From: Neckera pumila | Taxonomy: Eukaryota > Streptophyta > Bryopsida > Hypnales > Neckeraceae | NCBI GenBank assembly: GCA_963969595.1 | Contig: OZ018410.1 | Coordinates: forward strand, 42,017,413 to 42,081,412 | Direction: 5' to 3' | DNA: 64,000 bases | Shown here: piece by piece, positions 1 to 12,630 of the stretch | Layout: the number at the start of each line of letters is the position of its first letter | Numbering within the stretch: the first letter of the stretch is position 1 | Made by a program: the position numbers and the translations under genes | Notes under the pieces: model-generated | Told to the model about the DNA's origin: nothing | What the model saw: the letters and a program-made list of their open reading frames with translations, nothing else | Databases searched by the model: none

Positions 1-156
1 TCCATGAATGTAGCATTTTTTTTAATGTGCAAAGTCAAAATATGCTATGATGAGGGAATATCCAATTCGGATCCATTCACTTAAATTGCATTCAAGCAAC
101 TCCCTTCAAAACATTGGATGAATATTTTATTAGTGCTTTTCATCTAATAGGCTTCT

Positions 157-1083
157 TTAACCCCTAAAGGTCCATTGTCCCCTCGGGGGACAAAATGGAT
201 TTTGGGCAGGCTCCTATGGTCTCAATATTTGTTGAAATTTTCTGAATTTTTTTTTGAAGATAGAGGATCACATTAGCTTTCCAAAAATGTAATTTTTATT
301 TCAATCAGCGCCCGGTAGCAAAAGTTATGGTAGAAAAACTCCAAATTTTAGTTCGACGGGCAAAAAAAAACCTCACAAAAACTTTAAATCAAAATTTTTA
401 AATTTTTTTTCATATAGATTTTATTTTCATCTACATGGGAAGCTTTGATTCATTCCATTTGGAATTGTTATGCAAAAGTTATAGACAATCTTATTTTTTG
501 GGCAATTAGAGCATCTTCTTGAAAAAATAACTTGTAGGATTCATTTCTAAACTCAATTTTGACAATTTAAAAAAAAAAAGGTTGCACAAGGTTAATATTT
601 CTTGCTAGAACAATCTCACCATTGAGATTAGTATATTTCAACCCTACCTTAGAGCTATTAATGATTTCATTTTTCCTTCAATTTTAAACCTACTTCTATT
701 TAACAAATTCTTAATGAGTGAACTAAGTGTTTTTTTTTTGAATTTTTCTTCCTAGGTTCTCAACTCAATTGTTCATCATATAAAATTAGAAATTCAAAAT
801 CATTAGAGCAAAAATTTTAAGTTAAAAAGGTTCAAAGCCAAAAAATGTAGTTGAACAAGGTGCAACAAACCTTGATTCTTTCACTTTAAATGTAAATATC
901 TTGCAATTAACACGGTCAAAGTTTCTAAAATTCCTTCCACACATTCTTACACTAGTGTAGTACAAGATCCTATGGTTAAATATGCAAAAAACACATTAAA
1001 TTTTTTTTTTGCTCTTTGCAATAAAAAAAGGTAGTTTTGAGTGGTTTTTGGCAGAAAAATGGCCTTGGGCCTTTGGGGGTTAA
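157..1083 (-). mobile_element. TTAA-flanked non-autonomous element (family A)
   Basis: A 919-bp AT-rich element is bounded by TTAA on both sides (157-160 and 1080-1083). The left end reads CCCCTAAAGGTCCATTGTCC and the right end reads CCTTTGGGGG before TTAA, giving a short imperfect inverted terminus. The interior has no long ORF. It aligns by eye with the copies at 5656 and 49576 when those are reversed, so it lies in the opposite orientation. The exact TTAA flanks and matching ends suggest a DNA transposon derivative of piggyBac or Kolobok type. The superfamily is inference because no transposase is present. Confidence 0.75.
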
Positions 1084-1223
1084 AATCTTCCCAATTAACC
1101 GTGTAAGGACTTGGCCTCCCATGATCCAAGGTCGTGTCACCCAAATACTCTGATTATTGAACCAATAGGTTCATTCTTTTTTTCTACAATGAAGTCATCC
1201 CTGAGACCTTTTAAGTTTGTTGA

Positions 1224-2141
1224 TTAACCCCTAAAGTCTCATTGTCTACTCAAGGGACAAAATGGATTTTAGGCAAGCTCCATAGTCTCAAGATTTGTCA
1301 AGATTTTTTTGAAACTTTTTGTGAAGATTGAAAAACACGTTAGCTCTCTAGGAGTATAATTTTTGTTTCAATTTGTACTCAAGAATAGTTATGGCACAGT
1401 AAGCCCAAAATTTTGGTTTGGCGGGTAGAAAAAAGACCCACAAAAACTTAAAATAAAAAAAATCAAATATTTGTTTATCATATATTATAATTTCATCTAT
1501 ATAGAAAGATTTGATTCATTCCATATGGATTTGATATATAAATTTATGAAGAATATTGTTTTTAGGCAATCGAAGCATCTTCTTGAAAGAATTACTCGTA
1601 GGATTTATTTATGAACTCAATTTTCACAATTTAAAAAAAAAAATTACAAAGTTATGATCTCTTGCAAAAACAATCTCACCATTGAGATTAGTGTGTTTCA
1701 ATTCCATCTTTAGTTAGAGCTATTAATGGTTTAGTTTTCATTCAATCTTGAATCTACTTCTACTTAATAATTTTTTAATGAGTGAAAATTAAGTGATTTT
1801 ATTTTAATTCTTTTTCCTAGATTCTCAATTCAATTCTTCAATAAAAAAATTTAGAAATTCAAAATCATTCGTGCAAAAACTTTAAGTAAAAAATATTTAA
1901 AGCCAAAACTCTAGTTAAGCAAGGTGCAATTTTTTTTTTCTTCACTTTAAATGTAAATATCTTGCAATTCTAAGTTGTTAAAGTTTCTAAAATTTCTTAG
2001 ACAGATTCCTACACTAGTCTAGTACAAGATCCTATAGTTCAATATGCCAAAAATCCCCAAATTTTAAACTTTTTTGTTCTTTGCAATAGAAATGGCAATT
2101 TTGAGTGACTTTTGATGAAAAAAGGCCTTGGCACTTTAGGA
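1224..2141 (-). mobile_element. TTAA-flanked element, decayed copy (family A)
   Basis: A second copy follows in the same orientation as the element at 157. It starts with TTAA then CCCCTAAAGTCTCATTGTC and shares the interior order of the other copies: the gacaaaatgga segment, an A-rich middle, and a region near 1970-2040 that ends in acaagatccta. The right end has decayed to ggcactttagg without a clear TTAA, so the end is approximate. Confidence 0.6.
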
Positions 2142-3690
2142 TCCTTTTTGCATCCTTGAAAGGGGGACCTCTACAATGAACAAACTTGTCTTGTATGGGT
2201 CTTCAGCCAACCCACGGGGGGTGCACTTAGTGTATCTAATCCAAACTACGTGCGACCAAAACTTTGTACCCCCTATATTATATTCTAAAATTCAAATAAA
2301 TGAAAACCAAACAAATATGAATATATTTTTCTAATTTGAAAGTTTATGTTTTGAATTATTGGTATTTTTATTTGCTAATGATAATTAGTTACAAATTTTT
2401 GAAGTAAATAGATACACTGCAGAATTGAAAAATAACTTTCACACCCCTGTATTATATCCTAAAAAATTGTCTAAAAAATGAACAAAAAATTCCTAAGAAT
2501 AACTCTCTATTGAAAGCTCATTCTGGTGCAAGACAAAAGCAAATCTCCAAGCTCTAGAACACCAAACAAAAAAACAAAAAAAAATCCTCAGAAACGAGCA
2601 TTTAACAACGGAAGTAACAATTGCTTTAATTGAACCTTGCTCTTTGCCATTGTCCTTCCAATTACCAAGAAGTTAGCACAATCAAAAAACAATTGATGCA
2701 CAACAACCCGACACGTAGCAAACCAAAGGACAATAATTTCAATCCTAACAAGGGAAAGTTACTTGCCAACAATCTCTAAACCTCAATCTTCTCAATAGTT
2801 AAGATTGGCTTTGAGTGCGGTGTGATCAATGGTGATTGATTCATTTATGAAACCAAGATCGACGGCACTAAGGGTGGGCCAATTATTTTCCACTAGATAT
2901 CGATGGCAGGGGATTTTTCAAGCAAGGCAGGTAGCAAAGTAGAAGCTGCATGCTTCTTTTGGGTGGATAGTAAGTTTTAAAAAGTTTGTAAATTTTTTTT
3001 GGTCTTGGACAATTTTTGAGTGTATAGCTTTAGTATGTCCGCTCCATCACTGCACTTGAATATTTTATTATTCGCATTTTCTAAAAATAATATACTATAC
3101 AGGTTATAGAATTTCAATTATAAAAAATGTTTGCGCATCATCATAGCCTGCTTACACTTGTCCCTTTCCAACAATCAGACGAGTATTTTCAATTGTAAAA
3201 ACTATGTTGTGCTGGTTGCTACTTGAATGCACAAACCTCCAACTTCTACAACTTCATCAAATCTACTACTTTGAAGGCCTTGCAACGACTTTAAGAACTT
3301 AGTGAAGCCTATGCAGCTACGCACATTGAATGAAACATTTTTTACTACAAAAAATGACCACATAAAACACAGAATTAGACATTATTGCACTTGGGGGGTG
3401 CGACATTGCACTTGGCTAGTACGACATCTAAAATGGACAATCTCAAATGTTGGGGGGGGGGGGGGGGGGGAAGATTATTGAAAACATCATTTGCTCAATT
3501 GCTCTTAGTAGGAGAAACTGCTTGATAAAATTTTGTCAAACGCTCTATTCTTTATAATTACTTCATGAAAACCTTTTACAATTTTCACTCCACACAAATT
3601 TGAAGACACATTACTCTGCGCTTCACACTCAAGTACATGTAAATGCCAACAACTAGAAGGTCAAAATAGCACTGTATAATATGACACTTC
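2142..3690. other. Non-coding stretch, no gene seen
   Basis: This stretch is AT-rich with only short random ORFs. It holds a 19-base G run (3452-3470). No recognisable coding motif or RNA gene was seen. Confidence 0.5.
3452..3470 (+). repeat. G19 homopolymer run
   Basis: Nineteen consecutive G residues sit in otherwise AT-rich DNA. The run could form a G-quadruplex. Its length is prone to sequencing error and may not be exact. Confidence 0.85.
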
Positions 3691-3691
3691 A

Positions 3692-5349
3692 CTAATACAT
3701 ATTCAAATCATTATGCAGACGTTCATCATCTAGCTTTTGCATCTGCATTGCCATGTATTCCAAAAGATGTGCTTTAGCCTCTGGCAGAATGATCACGGTT
3801 TCTTCTGTTTGCATGCCATACACTGTAATGTTTGAACCTATAATATGACCACTTCTCCCTTGATAAGGAACGTCCATCCATGAATATATAGCGGCTTCCT
3901 TCTCGGCCCAGCCCAACATTTCACCAGATGGTTCCCACGTTGATTCCATATAGTTCATGTACCTCACTCTGTTACTACCTACTTCATCTTGTGCTCCAAC
4001 CCTCATAGTAGGCCAGTACTACATGACCTTTATCTTTGAGGCCCACATCCCTTGACCAAATACTAGCACCTTCCCTTAAAAAAAGGTGACTCTTTTTCTT
4101 ACTTCCGTCTGCTCTACGGGTAAGAACTACGTAATGTCTTATAACGTCATTTTGTGAGTTGAACGGAGGAAACAAATCTTCATTTGCATCTTGCCGTACT
4201 TCTGGTAGAACTTCATTTCTTCTTCCTCTAATCCTCCCCCCAGTCACTCTTTGTGATGCTGCTTGTGCGGGTCTATCTCGGTGAGATCCAAAATCACCCC
4301 TTCTCTCATGATTTGGCGTTGTCGCCATAATCAAGTCAACGGTAGCACTCCTCATTCTATTCTCCTCGGCATCAGCAATTGCACTTGAAATTGTACCCCC
4401 TCTACATCCAAAACAATACCACCATCCCCGTTCTGGTTCCAGACATTGCTGGCCAAAATGGTAAATCACGGGCTCCTTCTCTACTTTGTTGTGGAAATTC
4501 CACCAAATAATCCTTGAATTCTTCTATTTTGTCTACCAAGTCCATATTCCTGATCGGATTGTGGCCTCTCACCACCATCTTCTTCTTATATGCAATGAAC
4601 TTGTCCAATGCTTTCAATTCCCTCTGATCAGCGGCAAACACCTCCGCTAGGTCCGGTTTCTCTGGTTTGCTCGGTAATGAATTCAAATACAATTGCCCTC
4701 CCGCTGGGCCCCACTCATCTAAACAAAATGTTTTTGTTGCATATGGACAGACCCATTCTCCACGTAAAATCTCATATGGTGCAAAAAAGTGATGCGTGTC
4801 AATTGTTCTCCTCCTTGTAGCAAATGATGTGTGATAAATGCCTTGCAGTCACAAATGTGTTCAAGCTTGCAAGCACTCACAAAAGCCTCTATATACAATG
4901 TTCCTTTCTCCACCAATTGCAACATCTCTGTCAAAGTATCTATGTCTCTCCTCTTTGATATGTTCAAAATCACACTGAATCTTTGATTGATGTCCTCATA
5001 CGTGTGGCCTACTATCAAAAAACAAAGATGCACTTCTATTTTCCTAATCAGATTTTATTTTCAATTACTATTTGGAATGCACAAACACCTTCTAAGTGAT
5101 AGTTCCTAAACCATCCATGTAATCATCAATAAAAAGAAACATGTGAAATGACTACAAAGGTCAGTCGACATTTTTCATTCTAAATTTTCTCATCTCCTCA
5201 AATATTACTTGATTGAAGGGGATGAAGCTCTGGGAGGGCGGACGAAGGGGTTGCACACGGTCTTCGGCATATACTAAATGACTACAAAATGGCAACTTCA
5301 ATTTGAAGAATGAATTGAGTAGTGGTGGTCCTTGAAAATGCCCAAACAA
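3692..5349 (-). pseudogene. DUF7869-like gene relic with frame breaks
   Basis: Reading leftward on the minus strand, four fragments in changing frames form one plausible protein order. They are 5349-5161, 5033-4719 (with FLIVGHTYEDINQRFSVI), 4735-4402 (the frame running through DEWGPAGGQLYLN), and then 4469-3984 and 4006-3692. The VGH-T-x-E-D-I motif is the signature I associate with DUF7869 proteins, which are repetitive in plants, algae and oomycetes and often look transposon-derived. The frame changes near 4735 and 4440 could be decay or badly placed introns. No start or complete domain is visible. The biochemical function is unknown. I favour a dead copy because breaks are frequent and it lies among repeats. 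Confidence 0.55.
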
Positions 5350-5655
5350 ATCTACTTTTTAGTATTCCAAAACTACACTTTGAAAAGCGTTCCAAAAAGT
5401 TTTTAGAATGATATCAGAGCACCAAACTCTACTTACAACGCAAAATTGGTTCTTAAAATTTTATTTTGAGACATAATCTAGACATTTGGTCCAACAAAAA
5501 GTCCATTTTGAGACAACGAAGGTAATAAATCCAAACGCTATGATAGTTTTAGTAAGCTAACTAAACGCATTCCAGTTTTCATTTTCAAAACTAGTGAATA
5601 TTGCATTCAAACCCTAAATCTACAAGTTCTTTTCCAAAGAAGATCTTGAAATTGC

Positions 5656-6589
5656 TTAACCCTTAAAGGACCAAGGTGATTTTCTATCAAAAACCACTCA
5701 AAATTGTCATTTCTATTGCAAAGAGAAAAGAGCTTTAAAAATTGTTTTTTCTTGCATATCTAAACGTAAGATCTTATACTTGACTAGTACATGAATTTGT
5801 GGAAGAAATTTCAGAAACTTTGACCATGTAGATTGCAAGATATATGCATTTAAAGTGAAAAAAATAAGTTTTTTTGTACCTTGCTTGACTAGATTTTTTG
5901 GCTTTGAGTCTTTTTAGTTCAAATTTTTTGCACTAAGGACTTTGGTTTTCTACTTACTTATGTTAAGTGGTTGAGTCAAGAATTTCCCAAAAAATTTAGG
6001 ATAAAAAGCACTTAAATTTCATTCATTAAAAAATTGTTAAATAGAGGTAGGTTCAAGATTGAAGAAAAAACTAAATTGTTAATAGCTTTTAGATGGAATC
6101 GAATCACGATAATCCCCAATGGTGAGATTGTTCTAGTAAGAACATCCAACCTTGTCTAACAATTTTTTTTTGAAAATTTTTAAAAATTGCATTGAAAAAC
6201 GAACTCTATAAGTTGTTTTTTCAAGAAGATGCTTAGATTGCCCAAAAAAATAAGATTGTCCATGACTTTTTCATTATTAGTCCAAATTGAATGAAACAAA
6301 GCTTCACATGTAGACAAAAAATATAATCTTTGAGAAAAAAAATTGAAAAAAAAATATTTTGACTTTTTGTGATTTTTTTTGGACTGCCCGGCGAACTCCA
6401 ATTTTTCTTATTGTGCCATAACTTTTGCTCCCGGGCATCAATTAAAATAAAAATTATATAATCACAAAGCTCTTGCAAATATGCCCAACCTCAAAAAATA
6501 TCAAAAAATATTACCAAAAACTGAGACAGTAGGAACCTGCTTGGACTCGAATTATTCCTCAAGGGGACAAATGGTCCTTTAGGGGTTAA
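5656..6589 (+). mobile_element. TTAA-flanked element (family A)
   Basis: A 926-bp element lies between TTAA at 5656-5659 and 6586-6589. Its left end is CCCTTAAAGGACCAAGG and its right end is GGTCCTTTAGGGG, an inverted terminus of about 14 bp. The interior closely matches the copy at 49576-50489 along its whole length in the same orientation, including the tcatttctattgcaaagag segment after the left end. No ORF of note is present. Non-autonomous. Confidence 0.8.
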
Positions 6590-9106
6590 TAAAAAAGATT
6601 GCCCAGAACCACCGCATCAGTAATTTACATAGAATCAATAAAATCTTTCAATTTCTGCAACAATACTTGATTTGAGAGGAAGAAAAAACTTTGTTTTCAT
6701 ACTTCCTTTGCTTTTTTTTGGATTGCCTAAGGATCTCTTTTTTGGTTTACGATTGGCATAATTTGTACATTTACGCATTGATTGAAATTCAAAGGATATA
6801 TGCTATAGAAAGCAAAAATAAATAACAATCTTTACAAAAAATATGAAAAAATTACCACAACAAATTGTGACCATAGGAGCCTACATACAAATATGCTCCA
6901 TATAAAGGTAGTCCACTCTTACATCAACCAAGCTCTACAAGCGATCGTTAAACATAGTTACATTTTACTTTCTTAAATTTGCAAGTAATGAACATTTCAT
7001 GAGGTGTTCTATTGTAGTGATCACTGCATTCATCCTTTGGAAATTTGTAACTAATCCTATGACTGGATTTATATGCCAATTCATTCCATGAGCATTCCAT
7101 CAACTGATTTTTTATATTTTACACATAAGACACATTTAGCTATAACTTTTTGATTACAATAAAAGGTAATTTTTACTTAATTAATATTCTAATTATTTAA
7201 TTTTAAATTTAATTAATTTCTACTTTCAATATTGTACAAGTTCTAAATCATCATTTGATGATTTGCAAAAAGATTATTGTTTGGTATAAACATAATATTC
7301 TGGTATTCAAATAAGTGAAAAAAATTTATTATTTTTTTTTTTAATAATCCAAAAAATCATCGAGAATCTCAAAAACCTATGATTCAAAAATAAATAAATA
7401 CAATTTTATCAATTATATTGATAATATTAGGTAAATACTAGAATAAAAAATAGATGTTGCTTTCATCTGGTGCTCATAATTTAACCCCTATTTAGAAGCA
7501 GCTATTCAAATGTTGAACAACCAATCAATGCAAATATATTCCAAGCACATAGAATTCTATTTTTTTCCATCTTTTTTTTTGAATATTTGTATGTTGTTTC
7601 TTTAACTTGTAAATGGTACAAATTAAGAAAATTTTACTTTGCGAAAATTCTAATGCAATAGGTATTGATAGGACTAGTATGAAGAAATGACATTTTCAGT
7701 TCTGGAAAATGACCCTTACAAAATAACTTCAAAAAAACAATAAACATGAAAATCTACAAAAAAACAATGTGATTAGAAATTTGACATTGTAAACTTGAAT
7801 GACAAAAATTAATATGAAAATCAAAGATGCATATAACAATATATATTATCTACTATCAATTTCATAAAAAAAATTCAATTTTGTACTCTAACATTGTACT
7901 AGAAAATAATGATTTGTGTATCAAATTTTTTTAATGAGTGAATACAATATACGGAATTACGGATCATATTTTACAACTACTGCTTGAGAAATCATCATTA
8001 TATTATTCTTGTAAGTTGTTTTTTAAAATACATCTTTACAATTCAAGAAATTGAGACTACTGCTTGGTCCTTAAGGATTCATCCCAAAAGGACCAAGGAC
8101 CTCCTTTGAGCTCTTTGGAGTTCATTCAAAAATAAATGAAAAATACAACTTCCAATTTGGGTTTTGAATCAACAAATTGTAACATATACATTTAAGCTAC
8201 ATGTGCTCTACAGCGCATAGAAAAAATATCACAAAAAGAATACTTTTGCATTGAAAAATTACAATGTTCGATAAAAAATGTTTTGAAAATGTAGAAAATA
8301 ATTTGACCTATGTAATCCACTTTTCAAAGGATAAATTTGAAATCTAGATTCTCTAACAAATATAATGCTAAAGGATATAACAACCATAACCGCAATTGAT
8401 TTATAGTTTTTCAAAATTGTTCTATTCAAAGTGTTCATAATGCATTTGGAACCTATATTCCATATCCATATACATGGCTTACGATTGACTCTACCTTTCC
8501 AGAAAAAACGGAATTCATGGAATGCTTACCAAATATTTTGTGAATTTTAATGAGGTATATCAACCACTTGCACTCTCTATTTATATAGAATGCAGAAGTT
8601 AGGATTTTCAACCCCATAACTTTCAAAAGTTTCTATAACTTCCAAGTATTTAGGATATTTGTCTATTTCTACTCACAAAAGTCATGGAATTCCATAGAAT
8701 TGTTATTTAACTCTGTAAAAGTTATTTACTATATTTCTAAAATGAAAAACAGTTATTAAAAGTATTTCTATTTTACATTCAAGAAACTTCTATGTGATGT
8801 TCTGTCCAAATAACTTCTCCTTCATCCAGAGGTCTTACTTCCATTGTAAATCCACAATGGGTGTTCAAACCACAGATACTTAGATCTATCTAAAATAACC
8901 AAAATAAATACTAATTTTAATATCTATAAATTTTTTGTAAAACTTATTTCTTGGGGTTTGGTTCTGTCAAAAATGAAAATAGATTTTAAATGGACACTCT
9001 TACCTTGAAGCTTACTAAGGTAGTTTGTTGTAAAAGCGATAGCTTTGTCAAACCAATCATGACACATATATACATCTTAATTTCTTGAATGTACCAATGT
9101 TGTATA
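6590..9106. other. AT-rich non-coding stretch
   Basis: Only short random ORFs and A/T tracts are visible. No gene, RNA or clear terminal repeat was recognised. Confidence 0.5.
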
Positions 9107-9759
9107 TCAACCCCTAAATGCCCCAAGGCATGTTTTAAGCCTCTAGGAATTTGCTCTAATTTTAACAAAAAACAATCATTGTGATAAGTTGTGCAAATCT
9201 CTTTTGGATTGTTACGATACAAATTTAAATTAGACATGTTAGAAATCACATAGGAAAATAAAACAAAACAAAGTCACATGAATCAAAAGATTATAAAGTT
9301 TGACCATGAAGGTGTTAAAACTATGAAAATCTTTCAATTCTCTTTTTGCTTATCACATCTAAAAAATTGGTCACCAAAAAAATACGAGGTTAAAGGCCCT
9401 AATATGCATAATCCCAATCAATTTTTGGCTTTTCAAAATCTACTCTACAATTTCTTTAACTGAATTTCTAATGTGATTTTTCTTCCAACATCTAGTGTAT
9501 TTGAGGCTCATTTTCAATAGTCAGTAACACTACGGAAAGTCAACATTGCAAGGACTACCCTTGCACAAATTCTTGAATAGAAAAATTGAAACCAATCATT
9601 TTCAAAATCGGATTTTTGATGCTAAAATTAGATTTCAAAAGAATTTTATGAAAATATAACAACAAAAAATCCCTACTAAAATAACAATTTGGTTTGATTT
9701 TGTTTAACTTCAAAGTATTGGAGACACCAAAATTTGGTGCCTCGGGCCCTTAGGGTTAA
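9107..9759 (+). mobile_element. TTAA-type element (family B, short)
   Basis: The left end reads TCAA then CCCCTAAATGCCCCAAGGCA. The right end reads TGCCTCGGGCCCTTAGGG then TTAA (9756-9759). These ends are inverted copies of each other with a few changes. The interior (about 645 bp) matches the reversed interior of the element at about 19059-19657, for example ctacggaaagt near 9531 against actttccgtag near 19264. The left TSD has one mutation. Confidence 0.6.
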
Positions 9760-9889
9760 AAGGAGGTGCTTGATTTCAGTGACCACTACATTATTTTCAA
9801 CTTCATAAATTTGTAACTAACTCAAATAAGGTCAAAACAATATGAAACTACTTGAGTCAGATGAGAGTTATAATTCTCTTCCTAAGAAA

Positions 9890-10248
9890 TAGTTTCAGGG
9901 AGATTCCCCTAAAAGTCTAACAACTCAGCAATGGATGCTCGAACCTTACCGCAGCTCACAAAGAAGACACCCTCTCTTAAAAAACAAAAGCAGTGGGGAC
10001 GGTCGAATTCAATGACTTGGAGGATGGACTCCCGTCACTGCCACTGGAAAACCCTAAACAATCACATTCGAACTCCTTCCTCTGCAGCCTCGCGACAGGA
10101 ACTTCATTGGACTTTGGTTTCTTTTTGCGCGCTTTAATCTATCGTGTAGGGCTCCTCGTGGGGGTGCTGTGCCTTAAAAAAATAAGGATATATGAGCGAC
10201 CAACCACTATTTTATAGGGGGCTATTACTTTTTTTTTTTTTTTTTTTC
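9890..10248. other. GC-richer segment ending in a T tract
   Basis: Base composition rises from about 9890 to 10220, then a T20 tract occurs at 10229-10248. Two overlapping short plus-strand ORFs are present but neither looks like a known protein. The segment may be the downstream border of the 721-residue gene or of a mobile unit carrying it. Confidence 0.3.
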
Positions 10249-10366
10249 ACATGCTACAATTATGTAATTTTCTAATTTGGGTTAATAGAGAAGGGGCTTG
10301 CATTACTTACAATTCCAATTTTCTATGAATAAATGATATGGTAAATTAGATTGAAAAATTATTCTA

Positions 10367-12532
10367 CTATAATTTTGGCCCAAAATTGAATGGGGTGGTT
10401 TGGTTTAGGGAATGTTCTCGACATATATAATGCAGCATGGACCCAATGAATTGAACCCCTTTCTTATTTTCCCGTTTAGTACAATCATACGACAGCCCAC
10501 CAAAATTCAAGGTAAACAAATCACACATTCGCCTACCACCATATATCCTCATAGCTTGAGCAAATGACTTTGAATTTTTGGAGAATCTGTGACCCTGCCT
10601 CACACGATTTAAGTTTGTGGCAACGTCCCTGAGGAAGTCCCACAAAGCTGGCTTTCCCCCAAAGGCGTTGGTTCTGTGAGCCGCCAGTATGTTGTTACAA
10701 AAAGAGAGAACATCTTTTCTATTAAAATTTTCTACAGCACTAAGTTTCAAACCACGCTGACTTACTTTCAATTGCGCGACCCTAGACTTCATGAGCCAGT
10801 GCCTAGCCTTTTCATCACGGTATTTCCTGCCTAACGTCCTTGACTGTGAGGCCAGTTCAGTGATCTGTAGATAGCCTATCTTTCTTCCTTGCTGTATATC
10901 CCTGCGACTACGCTTGACAAGAGCACGACCTTCCCTTTGTACCCTAAGTCTGAAATCATTGGCTTGCTCAATTTCCATGCAATTGGAACAAATGAAATTC
11001 GTAAAGGGTTCTCCCGTGGCACACAACCGTTTACACTGTACATGCCGGAAGCACCCTCTTATAAGAACAAGTTGACCTCGAAATACAAAATCGGCAGTTG
11101 TGCTTGGCTCCGCCATCCACACCGATCCAATCTTTGAATCATTCTGCAACGACTCGACTCTATAGGACTTCCCAACGTACTCAACGATTTTCTTCCTAAA
11201 TCCCCAACACAGCAACGACAAAATAGAGTCGAAGTGCATACCTAACGGGGATTCTCCTGCTGCTTCGGAACCTACACTGCCTGAACTGTTGAACCAAAAA
11301 TGGAGGTCGCGTTGATTGCCGGTGGTCGACCTCGACCTTGCAGTGGGTCTCCCCCGTTTTCCGGAGCTGACTGTACATGAACTCTTCGACGAATTGCTTG
11401 CCGCAGCCAAGTCTTCACAGCACTTCGTATGAACCAAGCCATGGACGTGATTCTCTAAGTTCTGTCTAAGGTTCCCCTTCTGCGGGCACAGGAGCAGTAG
11501 TTCTCCATCGAGCTTGCAGCGCACCTTGAACCAAAAGGACTTCAACTGGGAAACACCCACATCTCCGACTATTACAAACGGAGGATCATTTGAGGAGATC
11601 AAGTCATTCACACTTTGAAGAATGTTAACGCCTTCCTCCACGAGTCGCCGGTGATCTGCTGGTGTCAAAATGATGGGTTTGCTGGACTTGCCCTCCTTTG
11701 GGTGGTCGCTGTACACTAAACCCCTCTTCCTGCACCATTGCTTGATGTGGAGAGCTGAATGTAAATGACTCTTCTTGAAATTTGCAAATAGGTTTTGCAC
11801 TGCAATCCGGGAGTGATCATGGCCCGTACCCCCAATTTCTCTCTTACACTCCCCGCAATATATCTTCACAACAGCCAAGCCACAGTGATCGTAAGTTTTT
11901 AGGTCCCACTTGTGATCTGCAAAATCAAGTGACTCTAGCTCCCTTCTCAGCTTTTCTGCACCCTGCTTGTAATTCTCAAGCACATCAGTGGCTAACAGCA
12001 TGGATTGTAGCAGGGTCTCCTCGAGCACGTCAGTAGGTGACAGTGTCGGCTGTGACTCAGCCTCGTCGTCTTCAGGAAATTCTGGAACTTCAGTGGGATG
12101 CCCTAAACCGGCAGCTCCTGCCTCCTCCAACGTCCGTGCAGCACCGGCGTGCAAGACATCCGTGCCACACGGTTGGACACCTCCCAAACCCGTAAGTTGC
12201 CCTGGCTGCTCCGCTGCCAAGTCGCTGCTCCTCGTGTCAGCCTGGTCCCCAACACGACACCGCTTGCGACGTCCGGCGTCGCCCTCCACCGACGGAATTA
12301 CATAAACACGTTCTTTAACCGGGTTCATGGCCTCGAACCGCTTTGGTATTCGGCATGCATCATCTAAGTCCCAAAAAAGGAAAGGCCACTCCACGCATTC
12401 CCCATTCTCCAAGCGCATGCGCAAATCCGCATAAGTATCGCTGGAGTTGCAAAAAAACGGACTGAGTAGCTCAGGCCGCCCCACATCATCCTTCACAGAG
12501 TACAATCTGATCTTGTAATTGAGCGCCATCAT
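10367..12532 (-). CDS. Unrecognised 721-aa protein with putative zinc-binding regions
   Basis: An uninterrupted single-exon ORF of 721 codons is markedly GC-richer than its surroundings. Residues 1-80 form a compact start rich in aromatic and charged residues. Residues 85-170 are low-complexity and acidic. Cys and His then cluster in three places. C226 and C229 are followed by H256/H258. C339 and C349 are followed by H364 and H368. C496-C504 is followed by C515-x2-C518. The C-terminal part contains conserved-looking text at residues 664-692 (YGGRRMCDLFTLNFGG, then TKRENKKG), which recalls large repetitive proteins of transposon origin in plants and marine animals. I cannot name the family or its reaction. 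It could be a transposon-encoded or domesticated protein. The start uses the outer of two adjacent ATG codons. Two telobox-like motifs lie directly upstream. There is no intron and no break, which argues for recent function or recent insertion. Confidence 0.65.
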   Translation of the reverse strand: MMALNYKIRLYSVKDDVGRPELLSPFFCNSSDTYADLRMRLENGECVEWPFLFWDLDDACRIPKRFEAMNPVKERVYVIPSVEGDAGRRKRCRVGDQADTRSSDLAAEQPGQLTGLGGVQPCGTDVLHAGAARTLEEAGAAGLGHPTEVPEFPEDDEAESQPTLSPTDVLEETLLQSMLLATDVLENYKQGAEKLRRELESLDFADHKWDLKTYDHCGLAVVKIYCGECKREIGGTGHDHSRIAVQNLFANFKKSHLHSALHIKQWCRKRGLVYSDHPKEGKSSKPIILTPADHRRLVEEGVNILQSVNDLISSNDPPFVIVGDVGVSQLKSFWFKVRCKLDGELLLLCPQKGNLRQNLENHVHGLVHTKCCEDLAAASNSSKSSCTVSSGKRGRPTARSRSTTGNQRDLHFWFNSSGSVGSEAAGESPLGMHFDSILSLLCWGFRKKIVEYVGKSYRVESLQNDSKIGSVWMAEPSTTADFVFRGQLVLIRGCFRHVQCKRLCATGEPFTNFICSNCMEIEQANDFRLRVQREGRALVKRSRRDIQQGRKIGYLQITELASQSRTLGRKYRDEKARHWLMKSRVAQLKVSQRGLKLSAVENFNRKDVLSFCNNILAAHRTNAFGGKPALWDFLRDVATNLNRVRQGHRFSKNSKSFAQAMRIYGGRRMCDLFTLNFGGLSYDCTKRENKKGVQFIGSMLHYICREHSLNQTTPFNFGPKL

Positions 12533-12540
12533 CCACGCCC

Positions 12541-12630
12541 CTAAACCCTGCGTTCAACAAATCGAATCTGTCATTACACCACGCAGCACATATGGATCCA
12601 GAACGCAAGAGCAACGCACCCTAAACCCTG
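12541..12630 (-). promoter_or_regulatory. Two telobox-like motifs upstream of the 721-aa ORF
   Basis: CCCCTAAACCCTG occurs within 10 bp upstream of the ATG (to 12550), and ACCCTAAACCCTG occurs at 12618-12630. On the gene strand these read CAGGGTTTAGGG. AAACCCTA teloboxes are a known element of plant promoters and 5' leaders. That they act on this gene is inference. Confidence 0.45.

Noticed and set aside
11782..12367. Plus-strand ORFs opposite the 721-aa ORF
   Set aside because: Antisense shadows of a GC-rich coding region.
10367..12532. Idea that the 721-aa protein is the transposase for the TTAA elements
   Set aside because: No CCCCTAAAGG-type ends or TTAA flanks surround the ORF, and I see no piggyBac catalytic signature, so the link is unsupported.
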